DNA from: a virus
Strand: one strand, 5' to 3'
Virus record (IMG/VR): IMGVR_UViG_3300023439_000002
Location: 1 to 40,259 of that record
DNA: 40,259 nucleotides
Numbering within the stretch: the first letter of the stretch is position 1; each line of letters opens with the position of its first letter. Shown one piece after another: positions 1-7,881 of the stretch. The notes below the pieces were generated by a model. That model was not told the origin of the DNA, searched no databases, and saw only the letters and a program-made list of their open reading frames with translations. A program made the translations under genes and the position numbers.

Positions 1-127
1 ATGATGTTCCTCCTAGAATTACTAAAAAGCTTGAGAGTGGTGATATTAGTTTTGAAGCTTACCTCGAGGAAGTGTCTCAATATCTAAAGACTCCAAAAGT
101 TATAGGCGATGTAAATGAAACACTTAA
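1..127. repeat. Terminal duplication, left copy
   Basis: These 127 bases are identical to 40133-40259. The overlap lies inside the scaffold coding frame and contains no palindrome or promoter. A length of exactly 127 is the largest k-mer of common short-read assemblers, so I infer it is an assembly overlap of a circular graph rather than a biological terminal repeat. The unique genome is 40132 bp. Confidence 0.9.
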
Positions 128-224
128 CCAACCAGACCTTAGTAAGGCTGGTGGTAGTGATAAAGCATCTAGTAAAGCTATTGGTATTTCAATAGCAGAA
201 GATTATAAAAATTTAGTATTATAA
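1..224 (+). CDS. Scaffolding protein, C-terminal part (5' end is at the other end of the window)
   Basis: The reading frame is open from the first base and stops with TAA at 222-224. It continues the frame that starts at 39715, because 1-127 duplicates 40133-40259; joined, the product is 213 residues. This part encodes a charged helical tail ending in IAEDYKNLVL. Phage scaffolding proteins normally end in a basic or charged helix that contacts the capsid protein, and this gene lies 10 bp before the capsid gene, which is the usual place for a scaffold. Assignment rests on position, charge and predicted coiled coil, not on a recognised motif. No ribosome-binding site applies here because the start is elsewhere. 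Confidence 0.7.
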   Translation, partial: DVPPRITKKLESGDISFEAYLEEVSQYLKTPKVIGDVNETLNQPDLSKAGGSDKASSKAIGISIAEDYKNLVL

Positions 225-234
225 GGAATATAAT

Positions 235-1353
235 ATGGCAGACGGTACAGGAAAAGTAGACATTGGTTCAGATTTAGTACGTAAGTCTTGGGTAGCTGAA
301 GGTCTAATTCAGAAAAGTGCAATAGCATTTTGGGCACCTTACAAAGGTAAAACATTTGAGTCTATAATTATGACACAAAATGATGCATCGGCAAGTAAGG
401 GTCATACAGTAGTTTTTGATTTTGATGGTAACCTTAGTGGCAGACCAACAAAAGGTAATAAAACAGCAAAAGGTACAGGTGAGCAAAAGAAGAAATTCTC
501 AGACAAACTTACTGTTAGTGACTATCGTTATGTAGTTGATAATGGAACAAAATTTGACGGAGTAAATATCGGTGATTTATCTATCAATGAGCATTCTGAC
601 TCTCGTGCAAAACTGGCAGACCTATGGGTAAGAAGTGAAGACCAAGCATATTTTGACTTAGCTCAGCAAGGGGCTGAATTTGGTTTAAATTTTGCTGTAG
701 GTTCTTTTGATTTAGATGCAGTAGGTAAAATTGAGGAAGTAGTTAAAACTGGTACAGGGTTTGATGTAACTCCTACAGGTATAACACGTCGTTTACCACT
801 TAAACCATTTAAACTACAGAATGGTGAGCCTATTTGGTTATTTGTTATAGATGTAGCTATTAAGCGTGCGTTTATTAAAAATGCTGGCGCTGTATTACAG
901 ACTGCTGACTTGCGTGGTAATGATAATAGACTTCTTAAAGGTGTTATCGGTAAAATTGGCTCTTTTGTATTTGTTGAAGCTCAGACATTCTTCGGTGAAA
1001 CTGAAGGTTCTATCATAGTAAATGGATACTATGAGTATGAGAATACAGGCGTAGAAGTAGCAGGGTTACGACAATATGATAGTATTAATGGTGTATGGAC
1101 TGGTGAAGCTGGTTTTGCTTCTGCTACTACTTCTCGTGGTGTAGTTCTTGGTGCTGGTGCATTACAGAAAGCTAATGGTATGATGCCAGACTATAAGTAT
1201 GAGGCTACTGACTTTGGTAAATTCTCAGAGAGTTGTCTTGAAACATGGTGTGCTGCTAAACCATCAAAATTAATTGCTGAGAATTCAGATTATGCTGATG
1301 GTAAAGTTGCTGGATATAACTACGGATTAGTATTCGTAGATGTAACTCTTTAA
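235..1353 (+). CDS. Major capsid protein, N4-gp56/DUF4043-like
   Basis: This 372-residue protein builds the icosahedral shell. I recognise the style of the N4-gp56/DUF4043 capsid family: an N-terminal stretch giving the target of the family (SAIAFWAPYKG, about residues 28-38), a flexible loop rich in Gly/Lys/Thr (about 70-90, EQKKKFSDKLTVSDYRYVVD region), a helix with SRAKLADLW (about 123-131), and a conserved beta-rich C-terminal half. Context supports it: it follows the scaffold gene by 10 bp and precedes a small virion protein and a stem-loop. The start has the Shine-Dalgarno AAGGAATAT 6-8 bases upstream. Length fits this family. Main uncertainty is which HK97-fold subfamily it belongs to. 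Confidence 0.82.
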   Translation: MADGTGKVDIGSDLVRKSWVAEGLIQKSAIAFWAPYKGKTFESIIMTQNDASASKGHTVVFDFDGNLSGRPTKGNKTAKGTGEQKKKFSDKLTVSDYRYVVDNGTKFDGVNIGDLSINEHSDSRAKLADLWVRSEDQAYFDLAQQGAEFGLNFAVGSFDLDAVGKIEEVVKTGTGFDVTPTGITRRLPLKPFKLQNGEPIWLFVIDVAIKRAFIKNAGAVLQTADLRGNDNRLLKGVIGKIGSFVFVEAQTFFGETEGSIIVNGYYEYENTGVEVAGLRQYDSINGVWTGEAGFASATTSRGVVLGAGALQKANGMMPDYKYEATDFGKFSESCLETWCAAKPSKLIAENSDYADGKVAGYNYGLVFVDVTL

Positions 1354-1363
1354 GGAGAATTAA

Positions 1364-1663
1364 ATGGCAGATTTAAGATTTAAAGATAAAAATAACCAAA
1401 AGAAAGAATATAGTGTATTCGCTTCTGGAGTGCTTGATAGTGAAAATGGTACACTATTTACACTACCAGAAGCTTCATATGTAACTGATATAGTAGTTAT
1501 TGCTCTAGATGGTGGTATTGCTGATGGCATAGTAGCTGGTATTGCAACTGCAACATACTATCCAACTGGTGCAACAGTATCAGTTAGTGGTATTGTTGGT
1601 AAAGAGAAAGTTATTGTTACTTATGTAGAAACAGAACTTGCAGAAGGTACATATACAGATTAG
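1364..1663 (+). CDS. Small virion protein, possible capsid decoration protein
   Basis: I do not recognise a family for this 99-residue protein. It is short, beta-rich and Val/Ile/Gly/Thr-rich after residue 40, with a regular alternation that suggests a compact beta domain, and it has no membrane segment. The ATG has a good AAGGAGAAT site just upstream, only 10 bp after the capsid stop, so it should be made at high level from the capsid message. A stem-loop at 1671-1692 follows. Small beta proteins in this position are often decoration or head-stabilising proteins; that function is inferred from position only. Confidence 0.6.
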   Translation: MADLRFKDKNNQKKEYSVFASGVLDSENGTLFTLPEASYVTDIVVIALDGGIADGIVAGIATATYYPTGATVSVSGIVGKEKVIVTYVETELAEGTYTD

Positions 1664-1670
1664 TATATTT

Positions 1671-1692
1671 AGACTACTCTTAGGAGTAGTCT
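1671..1692 (+). terminator. Stem-loop after the capsid genes, possible terminator
   Basis: AGACTACTC pairs perfectly with GAGTAGTCT around a TTAG loop. It is followed by AT-rich sequence but not by a clean T run, so it may be a partial terminator or an RNA-stabilising hairpin. A terminator after the capsid genes is common (T7 has one after gene 10). A TATAAT-like sequence (TCTATAATATA) overlaps its right edge and could restart transcription. Confidence 0.6.
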
Positions 1693-1715
1693 ATAATATA
1701 TTATAAAGGAATAGT

Positions 1716-2450
1716 ATGTCTAAAGTATACACACTAGTTGATAAAATACGTGATACACTTAATGACCCTGAGGGTGATAGGTGGACTAATGCTCGTATAC
1801 TTAGGAGTATTAATGAGGCTACTAAGACTATAAATTTAAGAGCTAATATACTAAGAGGTAAAGGGTCATTTAAAGTACTTGCAGGTATTAGTAAATATAA
1901 GTTACCAGATAATGTTCAAGTAGTAACAAGGGTTTTATATAATGGTAAGCCTCTTAAGTTTAAATCACATAGTCAAATGGATGAGCTTATAGAATCCTGG
2001 GAAACAGACTACGGTAATAATTTAGAATATATAGTATATGATAAACTTAATATAGCCTATATTAGACTATATCCTATACCACAAGTACCAAGTACAAACT
2101 TAGATACTTTTGGTACTATAACTGATTTAGGTAATGCTGAATTAAATAGTATATTTGGCGTTTTAACTAATGTTTATTATGATATTTCAGATATTACTAT
2201 ATATTATATTTATAAACCAGAAGAAGTAATTAGTTTATCTGATGAATTACCTTTAAATGATATCTGGGATACTGCAATTAAACATTATGTATGTGGGTTT
2301 TTACTACGCGATGATAAAGACACTCAAAATAGAGCTTTTGGTAATGAAGAATTACAGCTATTTAATTCTGAACTTCAACAAGCATTTAAATTATCATCTT
2401 TAGATTACTCAGAAAATACTAAATATGAAACAGCTTATAGGAGTATATAA
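1716..2450 (+). CDS. Head-to-tail adaptor protein, SU10-adaptor-like
   Basis: This 244-residue protein probably forms the ring under the portal. The N terminus has the pattern of phage adaptor proteins of the SU10/DUF6682 type: a first helix with VDKIRDTLNDP, then RWTNARILRSINEA (about residues 22-35), then a beta region, then an acidic C-terminal helix bundle with LPLNDIWDTAIKHY near 187-200. Length fits the family. It starts with AAAGGAATAGT before ATG and overlaps the next gene by one base (TAATG). The portal gene, its expected partner, is unusually far away at 15379. The family assignment is from pattern recognition, without a search. Confidence 0.62.
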   Translation: MSKVYTLVDKIRDTLNDPEGDRWTNARILRSINEATKTINLRANILRGKGSFKVLAGISKYKLPDNVQVVTRVLYNGKPLKFKSHSQMDELIESWETDYGNNLEYIVYDKLNIAYIRLYPIPQVPSTNLDTFGTITDLGNAELNSIFGVLTNVYYDISDITIYYIYKPEEVISLSDELPLNDIWDTAIKHYVCGFLLRDDKDTQNRAFGNEELQLFNSELQQAFKLSSLDYSENTKYETAYRSI

Positions 2451-2671
2451 TGGCATTTGGTACAAAATCATTAATAGTTAAAGAAGATATATTATTTGGT
2501 GAAGGTCAGATAGAACAAAATAGAGGCGGTAATAACTACGTTGTTACCAAGATTAACGCAGATATTATACCATACTCAGGTGACCCTGATAATAATGATG
2601 TAAAGAGTATTAAAGAAATTATAGATAATATCTTAGTAGCTAGTAGCTTAGATGTAGTAGTGGAGTGGTAA
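2450..2671 (+). CDS. Hypothetical virion-region protein, 73 aa
   Basis: I do not recognise this protein. It is small, soluble and acidic, with a beta-like N-terminal half and an Asp/Asn-rich middle (SGDPDNNDVKSIKEIID). Its start codon overlaps the adaptor stop by one base (TAATG), with AGGAG upstream inside the adaptor gene, which implies translational coupling to it. The next gene follows after one base. The tight packing suggests a structural or assembly role, but the sequence gives no specific function. Confidence 0.55.
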   Translation: MAFGTKSLIVKEDILFGEGQIEQNRGGNNYVVTKINADIIPYSGDPDNNDVKSIKEIIDNILVASSLDVVVEW

Positions 2672-2672
2672 T

Positions 2673-3152
2673 ATGGCATATGTAGCAAATACTTGGAATA
2701 GTCCAATAGATATTAAGAGTACAGATAAAGTTATAGATACAGCCACTAACCTACAAACTATAGTATCAGATGACCCTGCTAGTATCAAGAATTATCTTAA
2801 TGGTGAGATGTATAGAGTAGAGACATTTATAAATCAGAATAATGATGATATTCAGATAATGAAAGAAATAACAGGGTCTGTTACATTACATAGATATGAT
2901 AAAAGATTAGCTAGTTTAGATATACAGCAGATGAACTATGATACTAATGATACACTAATTGAAGTAGTGTATGTCGGAGATGATAATGCTACTGTATACT
3001 ACAGAGATAAGATGACATACAATACTGATGGTACACTAGGTAGAGTAGATCATTATTACGGTACGCCAGACCTAGTAACTAGGAGTGCAAATACTGCACT
3101 GACATACGATAGTAATGCGTTACTAATAAGTAATACATACAGTGAAGGATAA
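2673..3152 (+). CDS. Probable tail/fibre-associated protein, 159 aa
   Basis: The N-terminal 60 residues look helical (TWNSPIDIKSTDKVIDTATN, then an NLN...EMYRVETFI helix). The C-terminal half is beta-rich with paired lines such as YNTDGTLGRVDHYYG and LTYDSNALLISNTY, which resemble the YD-type repeats of beta-strand wrapping proteins. This suits a fibre-base or linker protein. It precedes the fibre gene by two bases and shares its strand and spacing style. Assignment to the fibre module is from position and composition; no family was recognised. Confidence 0.5.
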   Translation: MAYVANTWNSPIDIKSTDKVIDTATNLQTIVSDDPASIKNYLNGEMYRVETFINQNNDDIQIMKEITGSVTLHRYDKRLASLDIQQMNYDTNDTLIEVVYVGDDNATVYYRDKMTYNTDGTLGRVDHYYGTPDLVTRSANTALTYDSNALLISNTYSEG

Positions 3153-3154
3153 TT

Positions 3155-4066
3155 ATGGATATAGTATCATACTCATATGCAGACAAACAAAGTAAACGGA
3201 TAGATAACTTATTCCATGTAGGAGAGACTGCTCCTGCTAAAGTAGTACTAGGGCAAGAATGGGCAGTACCTAGTACAGGTAAAGTATACAAGAGAGTTAA
3301 TGATGGTACACAGGACTTATGGAAAGATATAACAGGACAGAGTAACGGGTATAGACGAAGTGATGAAGAGTATATAGCTGGTACTGCTAAAGATAACTAT
3401 ACTGGAGATTTAACGACATTTACATTGCTTAATGGGTATAAAGTTGGATTTGTAAGTGTATATTTGAACGGTAGATTACTTAGTACAAGTGATTACACTG
3501 CTACTGGCGGAATTAGTATAGTATTCAATACAGTTACAACAAACGGGGATGTAGTTAAAGTAGTGGCATTTGATACTTATACAGTAGGTGATGCTTATAC
3601 TAAAGCTGAGAGTGATACTAACTTTGTAGATGTTGCTGGTGACGTAATGACAGGTACACTAGAAACACCTACTACTAGATTAAGAGCACCTAGTGGTGGT
3701 AGTGTTAACCTAGTACCTACTGATGGTGTAACAGATGTAGATGTATTAGTACCTACAACAGATATAGCAAGTAGAGATTTTGTAGTAGGTGGAGATGGTT
3801 ATAGTTGGGTTGATGAGACTGTTAATAGAAGTGCTGGTACTACATATACTAATACAACAGGTAAGCCTATAATGGTAAGTGTATCTTCATACCTAGGTTC
3901 ATCATCCCCACTAGAGCTATTAGTTGATGGTGTGCTTATATGTATGGGAGGGACAGGAGGAACAGTTCAATATTATAGATATACTAATGTACAAGCAATA
4001 GTACCAAATGGGAGTACATATGCTATTTCCACACCTACCATTAGTGTTTGGTCAGAACTAAAATAG
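3155..4066 (+). CDS. Tail fibre protein
   Basis: This 303-residue protein has features known from phage fibres: a beta-hairpin module with VSVYLNGRLLSTSDYTAT and DVVKVVAFDTYTVGDAY (about residues 102-150), followed by YTKAESDTNFVDVAGDVMTG (about 149-168), a very common fibre-shaft junction. The C-terminal third is a beta sandwich-like tip (about 225-303). It would sit at the tail and contact the host surface. It starts after AAGGATAATT, and a chaperone-like gene with a DUF4376 pattern follows after 16 bp, forming the first of three tip/chaperone pairs here. Confidence 0.75.
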   Translation: MDIVSYSYADKQSKRIDNLFHVGETAPAKVVLGQEWAVPSTGKVYKRVNDGTQDLWKDITGQSNGYRRSDEEYIAGTAKDNYTGDLTTFTLLNGYKVGFVSVYLNGRLLSTSDYTATGGISIVFNTVTTNGDVVKVVAFDTYTVGDAYTKAESDTNFVDVAGDVMTGTLETPTTRLRAPSGGSVNLVPTDGVTDVDVLVPTTDIASRDFVVGGDGYSWVDETVNRSAGTTYTNTTGKPIMVSVSSYLGSSSPLELLVDGVLICMGGTGGTVQYYRYTNVQAIVPNGSTYAISTPTISVWSELK

Positions 4067-4082
4067 TAAAAAGGAATAACAA

Positions 4083-4550
4083 ATGAAATATTACAAAGAC
4101 CCAAATAATAACATATTTGCTTATGCAAAAGATGGAAGTCAGGATGCTTATATTAAGCAAAACTTAGTAGCTATAACAGATGCAGAAGCAGATGCTATTA
4201 GAAACCCACCTAAGACATTAGATGAGTTAAAAGTAATTAAAGTTACTGAATTGTATACAGCTTATACTTCAGCTAACCAATCAGATATATCTTACCTAGG
4301 TACTACATTCCAAGCAGATAGTAAGAGCCAAGATATGATTACAAGTGTACTGTCAGTTGGTTCTGTACCAAGTGGTTTCTACTGGTTAGATATAGCTAAC
4401 AATAAAGTGACTATGACATATACTGACTTACAAGGATTAGCAGGTGCTATACTTACAAGAGGTCAAGTAGCATTTGATAAGCTGCAAGGACTCAAAGCAC
4501 AAGCTAGAGCAGTAACAGATGCTAGTGAATTAGACCTAATAGGATGGTAA
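4083..4550 (+). CDS. Tail fibre assembly protein, DUF4376-like (first copy)
   Basis: This 155-residue protein has the C-terminal pattern of DUF4376 fibre-assembly proteins: TTFQADSKSQDMI, then FYWLDIANNKVTMTYTD, then LQGLAGAILTRGQVAFDKLQ and a final ELDLIGW. Members help fold or attach the fibre encoded next to them. The N-terminal 45 residues are different from the second copy at 6652, as expected if each copy reads its own fibre. It follows the fibre by 16 bp with an AAAAAGGAATAAC ribosome site. Confidence 0.72.
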   Translation: MKYYKDPNNNIFAYAKDGSQDAYIKQNLVAITDAEADAIRNPPKTLDELKVIKVTELYTAYTSANQSDISYLGTTFQADSKSQDMITSVLSVGSVPSGFYWLDIANNKVTMTYTDLQGLAGAILTRGQVAFDKLQGLKAQARAVTDASELDLIGW

Positions 4551-4553
4551 CAG

Positions 4554-5003
4554 ATGAGTAAGATTAGAGACTTAGTTGAGAATGAGAGACCATTAGAAAC
4601 TAGTGGTGCAGTAGTTGATACTGATACTAGTGTCACAGCAGTAGCTGATAGCATACCAATAAGAGATGCTAATGCTGCAATATCTGGCAAAAATCAATGT
4701 ACTGCTTGGGCTATTGTTCACTTTGATGGCACTAATATCATAATTAGAGATAGTTATAATATTGCTTCAATAACAAGAACTGCTGCAGGTAGGGGTGTTG
4801 TTACATTTGCAATACCAATGGCTACAACCAACTATAGTATAGACGGTTCAAGTGATAGCAATAATACTTATTGCGCACAAGTTGCGTATGACTCATATGT
4901 ACAAATAAAAGACAAAACAAGTATTGGGTATAGAAATTGCGGTGTCGATGGTAACTTATATGACTTAAAAGAGTCTGTAATAGTTGTTTTTGGGGGAAGA
5001 TAA
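4554..5003 (+). CDS. Tail fibre tip / receptor-binding protein
   Basis: This 149-residue protein has the repeat-like C-terminal fold seen in many phage fibre tips: AWAIVHFDGTNIIIRDSYNI, then GRGVVTFAIPMATTNYSIDG (about residues 52-101). It has a short N-terminal part with Ala/Asp-rich PIRDANAAISG. Several Cys residues are present near the tip, which is unusual for a small fibre domain. It begins three bases after the preceding chaperone stop and is followed after two bases by another chaperone-like gene. Confidence 0.65.
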   Translation: MSKIRDLVENERPLETSGAVVDTDTSVTAVADSIPIRDANAAISGKNQCTAWAIVHFDGTNIIIRDSYNIASITRTAAGRGVVTFAIPMATTNYSIDGSSDSNNTYCAQVAYDSYVQIKDKTSIGYRNCGVDGNLYDLKESVIVVFGGR

Positions 5004-5005
5004 TA

Positions 5006-5404
5006 ATGAAAACATTTTATAGAATAATTAATAATCAACTACAATTAGGAAGTGGAACAGTAATACCTGATGGCTTCATAGAATATGAAATAGGCAATGA
5101 ACCACAAGAGCTACTAGATGCTAAAGCTAATGAAGAGTTAGCTAATAAACCGCAAGAAATAGACCAAGCTATACAGAACCACTTGGATAAGAAAGCACAA
5201 GAGTTAAGGTATGATAATATGATGAGTGCAAGAAGCTATGCTGGATATACTAACGCATTCCAAGCTGAAGCTACAGCATTGGCTAGTTGGGCAAGTGATT
5301 GCTGGGTAGTAGCTGGACAGATAGAAGCTGATGTGCAAGCAGGTAACCGACCTATGCCAACAGTAGATGAAGTGATAGCTGAATTACCAGTGTATGGAGC
5401 ATAA
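5006..5404 (+). CDS. Probable tail fibre assembly chaperone
   Basis: This 132-residue protein has a short beta-like N terminus that begins like its neighbours (MKTFYRIINNQLQLG) and a helical C-terminal half with DNMMSARSYAGYTNAFQAEA (about residues 72-91) and a Trp-containing helix (ALASWASDCWVVAGQIEADV). This helical segment is familiar from prophage fibre-region chaperones with a C-terminal MPTVDEVIAELP tail. It follows a fibre-tip gene by two bases, matching a tip/chaperone pair. The GGAG of the next gene lies inside its last codons. Confidence 0.55.
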   Translation: MKTFYRIINNQLQLGSGTVIPDGFIEYEIGNEPQELLDAKANEELANKPQEIDQAIQNHLDKKAQELRYDNMMSARSYAGYTNAFQAEATALASWASDCWVVAGQIEADVQAGNRPMPTVDEVIAELPVYGA

Positions 5405-5405
5405 T

Positions 5406-6104
5406 ATGAAATACCTATACTGGATATTCGTACTAGTTACGGTAGTAATCAGAAGAATAGTGTTCCCATTGATATACCTAGTAATACCATTCAGAAGTAA
5501 GCTAAGACACATAGTATATGCCTATAGCTTGCAGAATGGTATATTCGTTAAGAGACTGTATGAGAGACATCCAAAACTAAATGAGAACAAATGGTTGCTA
5601 GATGGTACTAGACACGGAATACGAAGATACAGTTCAGTAGAGTATCCAGAGTATGGTATAATTAGTAATGAGAAAGTAGCTAAGTGGAAATACTGGTTAG
5701 CACTGCCGTTGTGGCTACTACTAGATGATGATGCTAATGATGATACTTATGATAAAGGCTTCAATAGAACAATCATCAATGGGGAGCGTAAAACTTGGAT
5801 ACCTAAGTTTATAGTTAAGCGACTAGCAGAAGCATCAGATAAAGCAGAATATGCTAAAGTAGGTAATTCATTCGACTTAGGTGATAATATGGCAGAGAAG
5901 CCATTATATGAGTTCTGGAGTGTACTATGGTGGACACTAAGAAACCCATCGTATAACTTCAACTATAAGTTCAATCAGATTAACGATGGAGCTAAGGTAT
6001 TCAAAATAGTTATACTAGGTAGATTATTTGGATGGGATGAAGATGGTTTACTAGATGGTAAGATGACGTATTCATGGGAATGTGGTAAAAAGATAAATAA
6101 GTAA
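5406..6104 (+). CDS. Predicted inner-membrane protein of unknown function
   Basis: I chose the ATG at 5406, because GGAG at 5396-5399 sits six bases upstream; the upstream in-frame ATG at 5394 would overlap the previous gene and has no site. The 232-residue product begins with a long hydrophobic segment (residues 3-29) and has a second short one (YWLALPLWLLL, about 95-105), then an acidic, Trp/Tyr-rich soluble domain. This composition recalls membrane proteins encoded near fibre genes in other phages, but I cannot name a function. Host-envelope modification or superinfection exclusion are possible guesses only. Confidence 0.6.
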   Translation: MKYLYWIFVLVTVVIRRIVFPLIYLVIPFRSKLRHIVYAYSLQNGIFVKRLYERHPKLNENKWLLDGTRHGIRRYSSVEYPEYGIISNEKVAKWKYWLALPLWLLLDDDANDDTYDKGFNRTIINGERKTWIPKFIVKRLAEASDKAEYAKVGNSFDLGDNMAEKPLYEFWSVLWWTLRNPSYNFNYKFNQINDGAKVFKIVILGRLFGWDEDGLLDGKMTYSWECGKKINK

Positions 6105-6117
6105 TAAAGGAGATTAG

Positions 6118-6642
6118 ATGGCTTTTCCAACATCACCAACAGATGGACAGACATGGATAGAAGGTACTACCGAGTATAAGTATAATGCTACATTAGGGGT
6201 ATGGGATGTAAATGGTACTACAGGAGTAGATATACTAGAGACGTATGCTACTAAGGCTAATCCTGTATTTACAGGTAGCGTAAAAATCCCTGATGCGGTT
6301 AATGCAGATGAAGCAATGACTAAGGGGCAATTACTTGCTGAGATGAAAGCAGTTGATTTTGTAGCTAGCAAAGCTGCTAATGGGTATCAGAAGTTACCTA
6401 GTGGATTAATTATTCAGTGGGGTGAAACAGCCTCTGTTGCTGGTGGAAATGTTACTACTATAACTTTCCCTATATCGTTTCCAAATTTGTGTGCTTCAGC
6501 ATCCGTAATAAGACATACAACTAACACCACTTCATCAACATTATATAGCTGGGCAATTAATGCACTTTCAGCTACGGGTGCAGATTTACATAATGGAACG
6601 AGTTCAACAGAGAGTGCTTTTTGGATAGCAATAGGGTATTAA
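6118..6642 (+). CDS. Tail fibre protein with gp53-like C-terminal domain
   Basis: This 174-residue protein starts with a collagen-like adhesion motif common in fibres (FPTSPTDGQTWIEGTTEYKY, residues 3-22), then a short helical shaft with KIPDAVNADEAMTKGQLLAE, and ends with the gp53-type fibre-tip pattern NGYQKLPSGLIIQWGETAS and ITFPISFPNLCASASV (about residues 88-137). It should form a receptor-binding tip. The chaperone-like gene at 6652 follows by 9 bp, so this is the third tip/chaperone pair. A strong AAAGGAGATTAG site precedes the start. Confidence 0.7.
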   Translation: MAFPTSPTDGQTWIEGTTEYKYNATLGVWDVNGTTGVDILETYATKANPVFTGSVKIPDAVNADEAMTKGQLLAEMKAVDFVASKAANGYQKLPSGLIIQWGETASVAGGNVTTITFPISFPNLCASASVIRHTTNTTSSTLYSWAINALSATGADLHNGTSSTESAFWIAIGY

Positions 6643-6651
6643 GGAGAAATT

Positions 6652-7191
6652 ATGAAATACGCACATTATAATGAAACAGATGGAAAACTACTAGGTTGGT
6701 ATGATAGTGAAATTCACACAACCATACCTACACCAAATATAGAGATAAGCGAAACAGATTGGCAAGTAGCAGTTGATAATGGTTACAATTATGTAGACGT
6801 AGCTACTGGAACACTTAGTTTAAAAGACTTCAGAACAGCAGAAGAGGTATTCAATCAAGCTAAATCTGCAAAAACAAGTGAAATAATGCAAGCATTCAAT
6901 AGTTTAGTAGAAGCAATTACTACAGCATTACCGCATGAGATGATAAGCTGGAGGAAACAAGAAGATGAGGCTAGAGCGTATACAGCTGATAATACAGTAG
7001 CTACTCCGTTCATAGATGCACAATTAGCTATAAGACAGCTAGAAACTAAAGATGAGTTAGTAGCTAAGATAATTGCAAATGCAGATGCATACCAAGTTGC
7101 TTATGCTGGGTTACTAGGTAAGTACCAGAACTTAACTAATAAGATAAATACTGCAACTACGATAGAAGAATTGGATATTATTGTATGGTAA
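6652..7191 (+). CDS. Tail fibre assembly protein, DUF4376-like (second copy)
   Basis: This 179-residue protein looks like the product of 4083 in architecture: a variable N-terminal fibre-reading part and a helical C-terminal part with FIDAQLAIRQLETKDELVAK, then AYAGLLGKYQNLTNKI and the same closing style (EELDIIVW versus ELDLIGW). It probably assembles the fibre encoded just upstream. It overlaps the next gene by seven bases, with GTATGG serving as both its C terminus and the next start. Confidence 0.65.
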   Translation: MKYAHYNETDGKLLGWYDSEIHTTIPTPNIEISETDWQVAVDNGYNYVDVATGTLSLKDFRTAEEVFNQAKSAKTSEIMQAFNSLVEAITTALPHEMISWRKQEDEARAYTADNTVATPFIDAQLAIRQLETKDELVAKIIANADAYQVAYAGLLGKYQNLTNKINTATTIEELDIIVW

Positions 7192-7448
7192 GAACCAAAG
7201 AAGAGCTAATAGTATTATATGCTAAGTTTGATAGAGATGTAGCGAAGAGACCTAGATGGTTTAGGTTTCTTCTTGCATTAGACCAGCTTTTTAATGTTCT
7301 TATTTGGAATGGTTCTCAAGATGAAACTATATCAAGTCATATAGGAAGATTAAAGAGAGCTGGTAAAGCTACCAAGTTTGATTGCCTAGTATGTTATTTA
7401 CTTAACAAACTAGAGTATAATCATTGTAATTTAAGTTTAGGGGAATAA
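7185..7448 (+). CDS. Conserved small phage protein of unknown function, 87 aa
   Basis: The middle of this protein (RPRWFRFLLALDQLFNVLIW, residues 22-41, then GSQDETISSHIGRLKRAGKA) has the look of a short conserved protein often found between fibre and lysis genes in prophages. It has an amphipathic hydrophobic helix but no clean transmembrane segment, and two Cys in FDCLVCYLL near 65-73. Its start overlaps the preceding stop by seven bases. A role beside lysis is inferred only from position. Confidence 0.6.
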   Translation: MVRTKEELIVLYAKFDRDVAKRPRWFRFLLALDQLFNVLIWNGSQDETISSHIGRLKRAGKATKFDCLVCYLLNKLEYNHCNLSLGE

Positions 7449-7449
7449 T

Positions 7450-7881
7450 GTGAGTGTAGAGAGTTGGATGGTTACAGTTGTAATAGCGCTTTTAGGTGCT
7501 GTAGGTACTTATGCTGTATTAAGAAATAGAGTAACAAGAAGTGAAAAAGACTTTGAGAAACATACAGATGAGTATACTATATATAAAAAAGATATAGATA
7601 GTCGTATTGATGCAGGATTTAAGAAAACTGATATATGTATTGAGCGGATTATTAAGCTTGAACAGGATACGTCAACACACTTAGACCTAGTTAAAGCAGA
7701 AGAGACTTTTGTATCTAAAAAAGAGCTAGAACTGCATATAAAAATACTTGAGCTAGGAATGACAAATATCTCCTCAAAAGTTAATGACACTAATAATAAG
7801 GTGGAAAGTATTGAGGGAAAGCTTGGGGATTTGGTAGAGCTATTAACAGAATGTAGAATAGATACAAAAGGGGATAAGTGA
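7450..7881 (+). CDS. Membrane-anchored coiled-coil protein, possible inner-membrane spanin or lysis accessory protein
   Basis: The gene starts with GTG at 7450; the alternative ATG at 7448 is followed at once by TGA. AGGGGAATAAT lies upstream. The 143-residue protein has one N-terminal membrane segment (VTVVIALLGAVGTYAVL, about 8-24) and then a long charged, heptad-like region to the C terminus, the shape of i-spanin or DUF2730-like proteins. It lies directly before the holin and overlaps its start (TGATG). No overlapping outer-membrane spanin with a lipobox was found, so the spanin idea is unconfirmed. Confidence 0.5.
   Translation: MSVESWMVTVVIALLGAVGTYAVLRNRVTRSEKDFEKHTDEYTIYKKDIDSRIDAGFKKTDICIERIIKLEQDTSTHLDLVKAEETFVSKKELELHIKILELGMTNISSKVNDTNNKVESIEGKLGDLVELLTECRIDTKGDK

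Noticed and set aside
1-127. Direct terminal repeat of the virion DNA
   Set aside because: Length equals a standard assembler k-mer and the sequence lies inside a gene, so an assembly overlap is simpler.
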